From positions 186,001-250,000 of the forward strand of contig NZ_CP138858.1 in NCBI RefSeq assembly GCF_033878955.1: a DNA stretch of 64,000 nucleotides, read 5' to 3'. This stretch comes from Coraliomargarita algicola. GTDB taxonomy: Bacteria > Verrucomicrobiota > Verrucomicrobiia > Opitutales > Coraliomargaritaceae. Shown piece after piece: positions 17,264 to 25,004 of this stretch. Below the pieces are notes generated by a model that saw only the letters and a program-made list of their open reading frames with translations, was not told the origin of the DNA and made no database searches. How positions within the stretch are numbered: the stretch's first letter is position 1; the number at the start of each line of letters is the position of its first letter. The translations under genes and the position numbers were made by a program.

Positions 17264-18256
17264 ATGAAAATTCCCCTAATCTCTTTTTCTCTCTTGTTGG
17301 CTGGCTCGCTCAGTGCGGCTTCCAGTTGGGTGCCGACCTTCGATGACCGGGCTGTGCCTGCGGCACGTGTTCAGGCAATCGAAGCCGCGCTTCCGATTAC
17401 GGCATTTGTTGCTCCTGAAACCGCTCGACGTGTGCTGCTTTTCAGTGCTACCGCAGGCTATCGTCATGCTTCGATTCCGACGGGCAAAGTCGCACTGGGA
17501 AAACTCGGAAGCGCAACCGGCGCCTACGAAGCAGTGGTGAGCGACGATCCTGCTAACTTCGAAGCGGACGCATTGAAAGGCTTTGATGCGGTGGTCTTAC
17601 TCAGCCCTACGCAGGATTTTTTTATGCCGTCTGGCAAGCAGCGGGCGGATTTCTCAAAACAAGATTGGGCGTGGTTGCAGGCTCGGCACAATCGCTTGGT
17701 GGACAATCTACTCGCATACGTGGCGCAGGGCGGGGGACTGGTCGGCATTCATTCGGCTACGGATGCTTGTTACAATCACAAGGCCTACGGTGACGCGATG
17801 GGTGCATATTTTAACGGCCACCCATGGACGGCTCGCCATACGGTGACCATCAATGTCGAAGATCCGGAGCATGCCCTGTTGCAGCCGGTCTTTGGTGAAC
17901 AAACGGATTTTCTAATCAAAGATGAAATCTACCAGTTTAAGGACGAGCCGTATTCACGCGAGAAACTGCGTATCTTGTTGAGCTTGAATGTGGCACGCAG
18001 TGACCCGCCGCATGAGAAATCGCCCATGAAAAGGACTGACGGCGACTATGCGGTCTCTTGGGTGCAGGGCGTCGGTAAAGGGCGTGTATTTTACTCCAGC
18101 CTTGGGCACAATCATGAGATCTACTCCAATCCACTCATGTTGAAGCACTACCTCGCCGGCATTCAGTTTGCCTGTGGCGATCTCAAAGCCGATGTCACTC
18201 CGAGCGCCCAATTAAAGCTGCCGAATGTCGCTGCTTGTTGCGCTCATACTGAGTAA
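17264..18256 (+). CDS. Exported ThuA-domain protein (copy A)
   Basis: 330 residues. A signal peptide (residues 1-18) is followed by a ThuA-like glutamine-amidotransferase fold: RVLLFSATAGYRHASIPTG, FDAVVLLSPTQDFF, GGGLVGIHSATDACY, HPWTARHTVTI and VQGVGKGRVFYSSLGHNHEIY. ThuA was first linked to trehalose utilisation; the domain is common next to Gfo/Idh genes, and its reaction is not settled. This is one of two paralogues in the window. The copy at 42361 differs at about 29 of 330 residues by my count, mostly in the signal peptide and first third, and the last 85 or so residues are identical. It probably ends the MFS-Gfo-Ank-isomerase operon, 86 bp after the isomerase. Confidence 0.85.
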   Translation: MKIPLISFSLLLAGSLSAASSWVPTFDDRAVPAARVQAIEAALPITAFVAPETARRVLLFSATAGYRHASIPTGKVALGKLGSATGAYEAVVSDDPANFEADALKGFDAVVLLSPTQDFFMPSGKQRADFSKQDWAWLQARHNRLVDNLLAYVAQGGGLVGIHSATDACYNHKAYGDAMGAYFNGHPWTARHTVTINVEDPEHALLQPVFGEQTDFLIKDEIYQFKDEPYSREKLRILLSLNVARSDPPHEKSPMKRTDGDYAVSWVQGVGKGRVFYSSLGHNHEIYSNPLMLKHYLAGIQFACGDLKADVTPSAQLKLPNVAACCAHTE

Positions 18257-18361
18257 AGGAATCAACTCAGCCAGCTGTTGTATCATCGTGTCACTTGCGA
18301 TCTTTTATAGTCGCGAAGATGCCGTCTTTGTAGGCTATGGCGACGGCTGCGGAACAATTAC

Positions 18362-18639
18362 GATACTTTAGCTCGGCATTCATTCCCAGAATTTGATGTT
18401 TGCGGGAGTTGTATTTCACAGGGGACTCTCAACGTGATCGGGACTGGTTCTACACTCACAGGATCTGGGAATTTCACCATGAATGAAAATGCGGATCTCG
18501 GATTTACTTTTGGAGCACCCCTGTATCGGTTAGCAGCGGCGATCTCGTGTTTAGCGTCATCCCCGAGCCTGGCACTTATGCATTACTCGCAGACCTCGCT
18601 GGTTTGGCTATTGTGATGGTGCGCCGTCGCGGCCCGTAG
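18362..18639 (+). pseudogene. PEP-CTERM gene relic with frameshift
   Basis: A degraded 3' end of a PEP-CTERM gene. One frame reads GTLNVIGTGSTLTGSGNFTM and continues to LGFTFGAP. After a C-run (about 18520) the next frame reads SVSSGDLVFSVIPEPG, then TYALLADLAGLAIVMVRRRG and the TAG at 18637. A single-base frameshift therefore separates the passenger from the sorting tail, and no start or signal peptide is left. It sits between ThuA copy A and an intact PEP-CTERM gene. The 5' limit given is approximate. Confidence is high for the C-terminal motif and lower for the upstream part. Confidence 0.7.
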
Positions 18640-18670
18640 CTGTCCCTTGATCGAGGAAATCGGCGGCATG

Positions 18671-18678
18671 ATGTTAAT
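18671..18678 (+). promoter_or_regulatory. ATGTTAAT motif upstream of PEP-CTERM gene
   Basis: The octamer ATGTTAAT lies 115 bp before the start of the PEP-CTERM gene at 18794, within a 19-bp stretch (18665-18683) nearly identical to 52099-52117 (two differences). The same octamer, in one or the other orientation, precedes three other PEP-CTERM genes in the window. It is a candidate binding site; the factor is unknown. Confidence 0.4.
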
Positions 18679-18793
18679 ACTTTACAATTAGGCTAAATGT
18701 ATTCACGCTAATTCCATTCTTTCTGTCGTTTCTGTCGTTGTTCTTTCTTTGCAACTATGAGCGACCACTACCCCAAAAAAACTCCATATTATA

Positions 18794-20152
18794 ATGAAGA
18801 AAAATACTCCAATGATGAAAATGTTTTCCGCCTCGCTGTTCTGCGGTTTGGCGATTCCTGCTATCAGCTCAGCTGTCACCGTTACGCCTACAAACGTTGC
18901 CGGCACCACTGGCGACTGGTTGCAGAGCTGGAATAATGCGACCACGCTTGAAGGTGGTTTTGCTGTGCCTGATGGTTCATTGTCTGACGTTGCCGTCATC
19001 AATCAAGAGAGGGTGATCCAAGTGAACAGCGTCGTTTCAACTGTGGCTGGGACTGTGGTCCTCAATAACACGACTGACAGTGCTAGGCCGGCGGCTTTTC
19101 TGGAAGTCAACAGCGGTGGTTCGTTGACCACGGGCTCCATGATTGTGTCACAGAACAAGGACGCGGGTGATCTGAAAGTCCAGGGGGGCGCTCTGACGAC
19201 TGGAGCGCTTGATGTGAAGGACAACGGCACAGTGACGGTGAGTTCAGGAACGCTAACATCGAGTTCAATTACAGTCGATGCGTTCAGGACTGTGGCTACC
19301 GGTGTGTTCAACATTAATGGCACAGGCTTCGTTACGTCCAATGGCGCGTTTACCAACTCAGGCACGACAAATGTCACTGGTGGAACACTCGCAATGGGAT
19401 CGAATCAAATTTCGGTGACTGGCGGTAACTTCAACGTGAACGGCGGTGCCGTCACAGTGACTGGTGGGGCGAATGCAACGAATGGTGCCCTGAAGGCAGA
19501 TGGGGGCGATATCAATCTGACTTCCGGTAGTATCACAGTTACCGATGACTCCGCAGGCGGTGGGACGACTAATGTGACAAGCACAGGTACACTCAACATC
19601 GCGGGTGGTAATTTTATCGTGACAGGGCAGACCGGAGCCTCTGATACTGTCGCATTTAACGGCGAAGTGACGATCAGTAGTGGAAGTTTTTCAGTCGCTG
19701 CGGGGCAAGTGATCACTAATAGTACGGCTGTTTTTAACATTGTAGGTGATGCAGCCACTTCGATCGAGATGAATAATCTAAATCTCGTTGGTAGTCGTAC
19801 CGCGACGTTTAACTTCATTTTTGATGATGATGGTGTTGAAACGGTTACGAATGCAGGGTTTATGGGGCTGTCATCGCTGACTCTGAATGTGGATGGCTCT
19901 GCTTACGCGGGCGGGATCGCTTCCTTCGATCTATTTACTTCAACTAATCTAACATCAGGCATCGAAGCTGGAAATATCACAGTGACTGGTTTGGGGGAAG
20001 AGGGGGTCGATTGGGAAATCCTTCAGGGCCTTGGAACTGGAGGCGATGATAAAATAACCCTGAACATTTTGACTGTCCCAGAGCCAAGTGCCTACGCGCT
20101 GCTTGGTGGTCTTCTCGCTCTCGGACACGTGATGGTTCGCCGCCGTCGCTAG
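18794..20152 (+). CDS. PEP-CTERM protein with beta-helix (autotransporter-like) passenger
   Basis: 452 residues. A signal peptide is seen at about residues 1-28. The passenger (about 30-400) is built of short Gly/Thr/Ser/Asn-rich repeats such as NVTGGTLAMGSNQISVTGGN and GGTTNVTSTGTLNIAGGNF, typical of a parallel beta-helix. The tail VPEPSAYALLGGLLALGHVM followed by VRRRR is a PEP-CTERM sorting signal, processed in other bacteria by an exosortase. Expected location: cell surface or extracellular matrix, possibly glycan-binding (inference). No exosortase gene is in the window. A strong terminator follows at 20183-20210, and an ATGTTAAT motif precedes it. Confidence 0.85.
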   Translation: MKKNTPMMKMFSASLFCGLAIPAISSAVTVTPTNVAGTTGDWLQSWNNATTLEGGFAVPDGSLSDVAVINQERVIQVNSVVSTVAGTVVLNNTTDSARPAAFLEVNSGGSLTTGSMIVSQNKDAGDLKVQGGALTTGALDVKDNGTVTVSSGTLTSSSITVDAFRTVATGVFNINGTGFVTSNGAFTNSGTTNVTGGTLAMGSNQISVTGGNFNVNGGAVTVTGGANATNGALKADGGDINLTSGSITVTDDSAGGGTTNVTSTGTLNIAGGNFIVTGQTGASDTVAFNGEVTISSGSFSVAAGQVITNSTAVFNIVGDAATSIEMNNLNLVGSRTATFNFIFDDDGVETVTNAGFMGLSSLTLNVDGSAYAGGIASFDLFTSTNLTSGIEAGNITVTGLGEEGVDWEILQGLGTGGDDKITLNILTVPEPSAYALLGGLLALGHVMVRRRR

Positions 20153-20182
20153 TCGGACTTTTGCTCAAATAAATTTATTATC

Positions 20183-20210
20183 AAGGCCGCGCCTCAGGGC
20201 GTGGCCTTTT
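20183..20210 (+). terminator. Rho-independent terminator
   Basis: AAGGCCgCGCC-tcag-GGCGtGGCCTT forms a GC-rich hairpin followed by TTT. It lies 31 bp after the stop of the PEP-CTERM gene ending at 20152. Confidence 0.8.
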
Positions 20211-20273
20211 GTACTTACAAGTTCTACGAGAAATGATCAGTCTCCTCCGTTTTAAATCGCAGATAAGAATTCA

Positions 20274-21044
20274 ATGAAAGCATACATTATCCTAAGCCTC
20301 GCCTTGTCCCTTACACTGGCCAATGTGGCCGACGCTGGACTTAAAATCTATTACATCCGTCATGCTGAAGGCGGCCACAATGTGAAGAAAGCATGGGAAG
20401 CCAAGGGCATCCCAGAGTCTGAATGGCCTGCCTACGTGGGCGATCCAAATGCCTTCACGCCTAAAGGTTTAACTCAGGTCGTCAGCGCAACTGAAAAGCT
20501 GCAGAACTATCATTTCGATTTCGTCGCCACCAGCCCGATGTGGCGCGTCCATAACACGATCGCGCCCTATCTGAAACTGACGGGGCAAAAGGCTGAAGTC
20601 TGGCCGGAATTACGAGAAGGGCCGGGGATGGTGACAATTCTTTCGGAGGACATTCCAGAGGTGCACGAAGACATCTTGAATAAAGGCGAGGCCATTGTGC
20701 TGACCGAAGAAGAGTCTGCCTATTTGAAGCTGCGTCCGGGGGCAGAGAACAACTACTCAAGGTATCCGAGAGGTAGCAGCGAGAACGAGAAGGTCGCGTA
20801 TATGAAGCATGTCTCTTTGCATGCGATCGACCTGATCGAGGAGCAGTTCGGTGATTCCGATAAGTCCATTCTGCTTGCTGGACATAATAGTGCCGGGGTG
20901 TCGCTCTTGAAGCTACTGCTGCAGGAAGCACCGAGCGGAGAAGCCAGACGCGGCTTGGATAATACCGGTATCTGGATGGTCGAGCGGCAAGAGGATGGTT
21001 CTTACAAGTTGATGCTGTATAACGATAAGCCCTATCAGGAGTAA
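20274..21044 (+). CDS. Exported histidine phosphatase (phosphoglycerate mutase-like)
   Basis: 256 residues with a signal peptide (MKAYIILSLALSLTLANVADA). The phosphohistidine motif is KIYYIRHAEGGHNV (R-H-A/G-E) and the second catalytic His is in ILLAGHNSAGVSLL. FVATSPMWRVHNT and VWPELREGPG complete the fold, the Glu probably being the acid. Members of the two-His superfamily remove phosphate from small molecules or proteins; a secreted form could scavenge phosphate from sugar phosphates (inference). The gene follows a terminator, so it is probably independently transcribed. A relic of a close relative lies at 43357-43509 directly after ThuA copy B. Confidence 0.85.
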   Translation: MKAYIILSLALSLTLANVADAGLKIYYIRHAEGGHNVKKAWEAKGIPESEWPAYVGDPNAFTPKGLTQVVSATEKLQNYHFDFVATSPMWRVHNTIAPYLKLTGQKAEVWPELREGPGMVTILSEDIPEVHEDILNKGEAIVLTEEESAYLKLRPGAENNYSRYPRGSSENEKVAYMKHVSLHAIDLIEEQFGDSDKSILLAGHNSAGVSLLKLLLQEAPSGEARRGLDNTGIWMVERQEDGSYKLMLYNDKPYQE

Positions 21045-21139
21045 TTCCTAAGAATGGTCATCCGACGATTGTTGCCGAGGGTCTTTTGGCGTTGTGGGCG
21101 TGTCGCCCAGCGCGCGGTTAAGGGACTGTGACCTTTAAG

Positions 21140-21280
21140 CGGCCGCAATGGTGGGCATCCGCACCTCCGCTGATGGTCAACGAAGGCCTGCCCAAGGTAA
21201 AAGAACATCTATTGCATCATCGCTATGATCTGTAGAAAAAGGAAGAGGGCATCCCGGACTGGAAACCGGCTGAGCTCTAG
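21140..21280 (+). pseudogene. Relic of a sulfatase C-terminus
   Basis: Reading 21140-21280 in frame gives QWWASAPPLMVNEGLP, then an in-frame TAG, then GIPDWKPAEL and a TAG. This matches the last residues of the intact sulfatase ending at 39572 (WWDSALPLMVNEGLP ... GIPDWAPAEL). The catalytic part is absent, so it is a decayed 3' fragment. The remaining 651-bp gap (21045-21695) shows no other coding sequence that I can support. The gap ends with the promoter region of the PEP-CTERM gene at 21696. Confidence 0.75.
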
Positions 21281-21604
21281 CAGGTGGAGCGAATCAAATC
21301 TCCCCATTTCTACGTCGAGCCCGATCAGCCAGAGTCGCTCCCTGTGCGCTTCACTACGGCAGAGCGTCGACATCTCGGCCAGTGCATCGCCTTGGCAGCT
21401 CTAAGCTGTCAAGGCGGATTGGCACAATGCTGACTACTCCAGCATCGTAACGGTCCCGCACACGTTGCTTTTTACGATTTGTGAAATGCAGTTCCTGCTG
21501 TGCTCTTCAGGTGTTGTAGGGCTTTGCTTTTAAGTGCCTTATTGTCAGCTTTTTAAGGGGATTCTTCTCTTGGTTTGAATGCGATATCTGGGTTGAATGT
21601 TGAC

Positions 21605-21612
21605 ATTAACAT
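21605..21612 (-). promoter_or_regulatory. ATGTTAAT motif (reverse) upstream of PEP-CTERM gene
   Basis: ATTAACAT, the reverse complement of ATGTTAAT, lies 83 bp before the start at 21696. It is part of an imperfect palindrome, ATGTTGACATTAACAT (21597-21612). It is one of four such motifs placed 65-115 bp before PEP-CTERM genes. Confidence 0.4.
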
Positions 21613-21695
21613 GCTTTTGCGCTGAGTTTGCTCTTCTGTAAAGATTTCTACTCCACCCCTAATTATAACTGAAATTTCGAACTTATTTTATCCCT

Positions 21696-22571
21696 ATGAG
21701 TCATCACACGATTAAATTTATCGCAAGCGCGGCTGTCTTACTCGCGTTCACGCAAACTACCCAAGCGGCTAATTTTAATTGGACCGGCGGTGCTGCCACA
21801 GATGACTGGAATGAGGACGCCAATTTTGGTGGAGCAGATATCTCGGCGATTACAACTGCGGATCAACTTGTTTTCGCTGGAGCGGGAGATAGTAATGCGC
21901 CAACGGCAGACTTCGTGTTTAACGCAGAGGCCGATGTGACTGCGCGCGACAATGTGGTTATTACGATTGGAACAGGTGTAAATATCAGTGGTTTTAATCA
22001 ATTTCGGCTGGCAGCCAATAGTGGTCTTGATGGCGCCACATTAACAATGACGGGAGGGTCTTTATCTGGGGCGAGCATGACTGTTGCATCGAGCCCAAGC
22101 GCTACTTCCGATTCTTTCTTTAATGTTTCAGGAGGTGCTTTAGCAACCACTGGTGCCTTTCTTGTTCGTGGTTTGGGAAATGTGAATTTGAATGGCGATG
22201 ACGCGAGTTTGAGTGTTGGTAGCGTGGAGTTTCAAAATGACAGTGTTTTGAATGCGACTTTCGATTCGTCTGGTATCAGCACGATTGCATCTGCGGGTGA
22301 CGTTTCAATTGGAGCAAGCGCGTTATTGAATTTTGACTTTTCATCGTTTGCAGAAACTGGAGTGTTTGAATTGTTTACTGGCACAATAGTGAGCAGTTAT
22401 GATCTTGCGAATGTCACAGGTCTTGGTGCCCTTTCAGGCGGTCGCACTGCTACGCTCGGCTCTGACGCTGACAGCATATTTGTGACTATTGCTGTTCCAG
22501 AGCCAAGCGCTTACGCCTTATTGGTCAGCCTAGCAGGTCTAGTCTTTGTGATGGTTCGCCGTCGCGCTTAA
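21696..22571 (+). CDS. PEP-CTERM surface protein
   Basis: 291 residues. The signal peptide MSHHTIKFIASAAVLLAFTQTTQA is followed by NFNWTGGAATDDWNEDANFG, the opening typical of autotransporter-like beta-helix passengers, then Gly/Thr/Ser-rich repeats (LTMTGGSLSGASMTVASS, FNVSGGALATTGAFLVRG). The C-terminus VPEPSAYALLVSLAGLVFVM followed by VRRRA is the PEP-CTERM sorting tail. Predicted to be exported and sorted to the envelope; no enzyme motif. It has its own upstream motif and a strong downstream terminator, so it is a monocistronic unit. It is similar in organisation to the genes at 18794 and 52191. Confidence 0.85.
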   Translation: MSHHTIKFIASAAVLLAFTQTTQAANFNWTGGAATDDWNEDANFGGADISAITTADQLVFAGAGDSNAPTADFVFNAEADVTARDNVVITIGTGVNISGFNQFRLAANSGLDGATLTMTGGSLSGASMTVASSPSATSDSFFNVSGGALATTGAFLVRGLGNVNLNGDDASLSVGSVEFQNDSVLNATFDSSGISTIASAGDVSIGASALLNFDFSSFAETGVFELFTGTIVSSYDLANVTGLGALSGGRTATLGSDADSIFVTIAVPEPSAYALLVSLAGLVFVMVRRRA

Positions 22572-22593
22572 TTCGCAGATAATTCAATTTTTC

Positions 22594-22628
22594 AAAAGCC
22601 CTCGGATCACTGATCCGAGGGCTTTTTT
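22594..22628 (+). terminator. Rho-independent terminator
   Basis: AAAAGCCCTCGGATC-act-GATCCGAGGGCTTTTTT is a perfect long hairpin followed by a T-run. It lies 22 bp after the PEP-CTERM stop at 22571. Confidence 0.92.
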
Positions 22629-22708
22629 ATTTTTTTTGCCAGAGGAACACATTCTTTGTCTACCCCTAAAATATTGGGATTGACGGGCTCTGCTTTATAT
22701 TGTTATAT

Positions 22709-22716
22709 ATTAACAT
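22709..22716 (-). promoter_or_regulatory. ATGTTAAT motif (reverse) upstream of PEP-CTERM gene
   Basis: ATTAACAT (reverse of ATGTTAAT) lies 65 bp before the start at 22782. The surrounding leader (22629-22781) is AT-rich and holds no coding frame. Confidence 0.4.
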
Positions 22717-22781
22717 TGCTGTTCGCCTGAGATAGTAATGCCACTGAATATTAACAATAAATCTAACCTACTATTATCCCT

Positions 22782-23525
22782 ATGAGTAATCGCACTATCA
22801 AACCATTTATATGGCTCGCAGCAGCTGGCCTCTTTTCTACTTCCGCGCAAGCAGCAACAGTCGCGGCAGGCGTCAATTGGGAGGCGGTTGACCTTGGAGC
22901 TTCTGGTGAGACGAGTCAGTTTACAGTTACGGTGGAGGCAGACGGTAACGACTGGCTCTACACATGGACCAAGACTGGCGATCTGGATGGACTTGGCACC
23001 TCTAATGATACTTTAACTTTTAAGCTTCGCAGTGCAGCTTTTACTGGTTCCAGCTATTCCTCTGAGACTGGAGCTGTCACTCTCGGGACGGCATTTGATT
23101 ATAGTGTCGGTGACACAGTAACAACGCCTACGGATCAGCATTTTGGCCCAGCTTACGATCTCGATAATAATCAATCTTTTCAGCTGAGTATTGAGGAGAT
23201 AGTCTTTACGCAAGGTGAAGACCTTGGCTGGGCGGCCACCTTTGATGGGTTCTCTGCCATCAGTAGATATATAGGACAAGACGATGAAACATTTTACTTT
23301 GGGACGATTGGCGCCGAAGTAGTTACGACTCCTGCTACGGAATCTGTTGCTGATATTCCCTTTTCAGGCCCCGTTCAGGTGCTGACGGTGACGGCGACGG
23401 ATAATAACAACCGTTTTCGTGATCTTGATTTTTCCTTCACTGTCGCGGTTCCTGAGCCTGGCAGTTATGCATTGCTTGCAGGCTTTACGGGTATGGCTCT
23501 AGTGATGCTGCGCCGCCGCAACTAA
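22782..23525 (+). CDS. PEP-CTERM secreted protein
   Basis: 247 residues. A signal peptide (about 1-24) is followed by a non-repetitive beta-rich domain, unlike the beta-helix passengers of its neighbours: FTVTVEADGNDWLYTWTKTG, LSIEEIVFTQGEDLGW and TVTATDNNNRFRDLDFSFTV. The tail VPEPGSYALLAGFTGMALVM plus LRRRN is the PEP-CTERM signal. Function unknown; the fold may be a carbohydrate-binding beta-sandwich (guess). Its own promoter region and terminator make it a single-gene unit. A short fragment at 43526-43627 weakly resembles its FDGF...YFGTIG section. Confidence 0.82.
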   Translation: MSNRTIKPFIWLAAAGLFSTSAQAATVAAGVNWEAVDLGASGETSQFTVTVEADGNDWLYTWTKTGDLDGLGTSNDTLTFKLRSAAFTGSSYSSETGAVTLGTAFDYSVGDTVTTPTDQHFGPAYDLDNNQSFQLSIEEIVFTQGEDLGWAATFDGFSAISRYIGQDDETFYFGTIGAEVVTTPATESVADIPFSGPVQVLTVTATDNNNRFRDLDFSFTVAVPEPGSYALLAGFTGMALVMLRRRN

Positions 23526-23545
23526 TTTTTTAGGGTTATATAGGG

Positions 23546-23578
23546 AAAGGCCGTCTGCACTTGTTGCAGACGGCCTTT
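23546..23578 (+). terminator. Rho-independent terminator
   Basis: AAAGGCCGTCTGCA-cttgt-TGCAGACGGCCTTT is a perfect hairpin followed by a T-rich stretch (ATTGTTTTT). It lies 21 bp after the stop at 23525. Confidence 0.92.
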
Positions 23579-23689
23579 ATTGTTTTTATTAAATACGGTC
23601 AGGTGAGTCGGTATGGGAAGCCCCAAGTTTCATTTACTCGAAGAATGCTTAAGCCAGCGTGCTTGGGTGTCATAAAACTACGAGGAAAC

Positions 23690-23777
23690 GTAGCTGGGTG
23701 CTTTAGCCCCAGTCAGGGTTTACGAGCGCTCGGGTGAATACTGTCACGGGGGGACGGCGTCTAAAGAACGCCGCTAC
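23690..23777. repeat. REPIN-like pair of inverted 25-bp REP units
   Basis: Two 25-bp units face each other: 23690-23714 starts GTAGCTGGGTGCTTTAG, and the reverse strand of 23753-23777 starts GTAGCGGCGTTCTTTAG. Aligned, they share 18 of 25 positions (GTAGC, a CTTTAG core and a GTC end). Each unit can fold into its own hairpin (CTGGG/CCCCAG and GGCGT/ACGCC). Two REP units in inverted order 38 bp apart match the REPIN layout known from other bacteria, usually mobilised by a RAYT transposase encoded elsewhere. The element is within the 376-bp gap before the GH43-like gene; the rest of the gap shows nothing I can name. Confidence 0.6.
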
Positions 23778-23901
23778 AAAGAGAACACTCCCCGCTGTGG
23801 TTAATCACGCCCCGCGTGCTTTATCCCGTATTTGTGGGATATACTAGGGGAACTTGGATGGGTATAATTGTGTTAAGGGCTGCCTGATTACTAATGCCCA
23901 C

Positions 23902-24987
23902 ATGACCCTGATTATGATGAAATTGAAATACCTATTATCTGCCGTGCTGGCCTTGGGTTTGTTGTCCCAAGCTGCCGCGGGTGTGGAAGAGTCCAAGTTT
24001 GTAAAGTCCCTGACACCCGGGCCGTTTATTTTGCCGTCCGAGCCGGGGACATGGACATGGGGCATGGCGCCGATTTATGATGAAGCTGGCAAGGTGCACA
24101 TCTTTAATTCCATCATCGATAAGAAGGGGAAATGGACGACGCATAGTAAGATTGCACACTGGGTGGCCGACCAACCGGAGGGGCCTTACACTTTGCTGGG
24201 TGATGTATTCGTGAGTGACATTGCCAGTTATCATAATCCACAAGTATCCAAAGTGGGGGGTAGCTATGTTCTAGTCTTTTTACTGAACCGTCACCAGGAT
24301 GCCAATGGCTCGAAGCAAGAAGTCGGCATCGCCACGGCACAGTCGTTGATGGGGCCGTGGACCGAGAGTCCGCACAATCCGATTCTGAAAGCGACTGCGC
24401 AAAACGGCGAGCATGCCTCGAACCCGACTTTCGTCGTCGCACCGGATGGACAATACCGGATCTATTATAAAACCATGACGCAGCGTGAGGGGAAGATCTA
24501 CCGTGAAATTTCTCTGGCAACGAGCGATCGAATCGAAGGGCCCTACGAGGTCTATGAGGCGAACCCTTTGATTTCTTATGCGGATCAGCAGGTTGATATC
24601 GAAGATCCCTATGCCTTTTACTACAATGGCATGTATTACATGATCCTTGAGGATCGTCAGAATGTGAAAGGCCTACTGGAAGGCACGCATACGGGCAATC
24701 CACGTCCAGGTGGTATGCGCCCGGGCCTCATCTATCAATCCCGAGATGGGATCGACTGGGGCATTCCAAAGGTCGGTTATCAGACCAACGAATTCTACTT
24801 TGGGCACAAATTGGCGCGTAGTGAGCGGCCGCATATTCTGTGGAAGGACGGTCAGCCGGACTACCTCTACCTCGCTTGTCATGACGATGATTCAACCGCC
24901 GGTTACATCCTGAAAATTAATGGCTGGGAAGGCGAGTCAGACGAGAGCGAAGACAGCGCGGCGCTCGTAGATCTAGGTACACATTAG
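23902..24987 (+). CDS. Exported GH43-like five-bladed beta-propeller glycosidase
   Basis: 361 residues from the ATG at 23902; ATGs at 23914 and 23917 are equally possible and give the signal peptide MKLKYLLSAVLALGLLSQAAA. The mature part has the repeated blade pattern of GH43/GH117-type furanosidases and galactosidases: WTWGMAPIYDEAGKVHIF, YHNPQVSKVGGSYVLVF, HASNPTFVVAPDGQYRIYYK and VDIEDPYAFYYNGMYYMILED. Acidic residues near the start of blades (Asp in DEAG, Asp in IEDP) are candidates for catalysis. The exact family and substrate are not clear. It starts a same-strand series of carbohydrate genes (to 32453). Confidence 0.72.
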   Translation: MTLIMMKLKYLLSAVLALGLLSQAAAGVEESKFVKSLTPGPFILPSEPGTWTWGMAPIYDEAGKVHIFNSIIDKKGKWTTHSKIAHWVADQPEGPYTLLGDVFVSDIASYHNPQVSKVGGSYVLVFLLNRHQDANGSKQEVGIATAQSLMGPWTESPHNPILKATAQNGEHASNPTFVVAPDGQYRIYYKTMTQREGKIYREISLATSDRIEGPYEVYEANPLISYADQQVDIEDPYAFYYNGMYYMILEDRQNVKGLLEGTHTGNPRPGGMRPGLIYQSRDGIDWGIPKVGYQTNEFYFGHKLARSERPHILWKDGQPDYLYLACHDDDSTAGYILKINGWEGESDESEDSAALVDLGTH

Positions 24988-25004
24988 TATGATTCAATAT
25001 TTGA

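Noticed and set aside
19250..19700. Repetitive passenger DNA considered as a CRISPR or tandem repeat array
   Set aside because: Repeats are at the protein level only, with no regular spacing or identical DNA units.
19003..19818. Two antisense open frames opposite the beta-helix PEP-CTERM gene
   Set aside because: They reflect the repetitive sense codons (Gly/Thr/Val) and show no family motifs.
24113..24703. 196-codon minus-strand frame opposite the GH43-like gene
   Set aside because: Arg/Ser/Pro-rich shadow; the plus-strand protein is clearly the gene.
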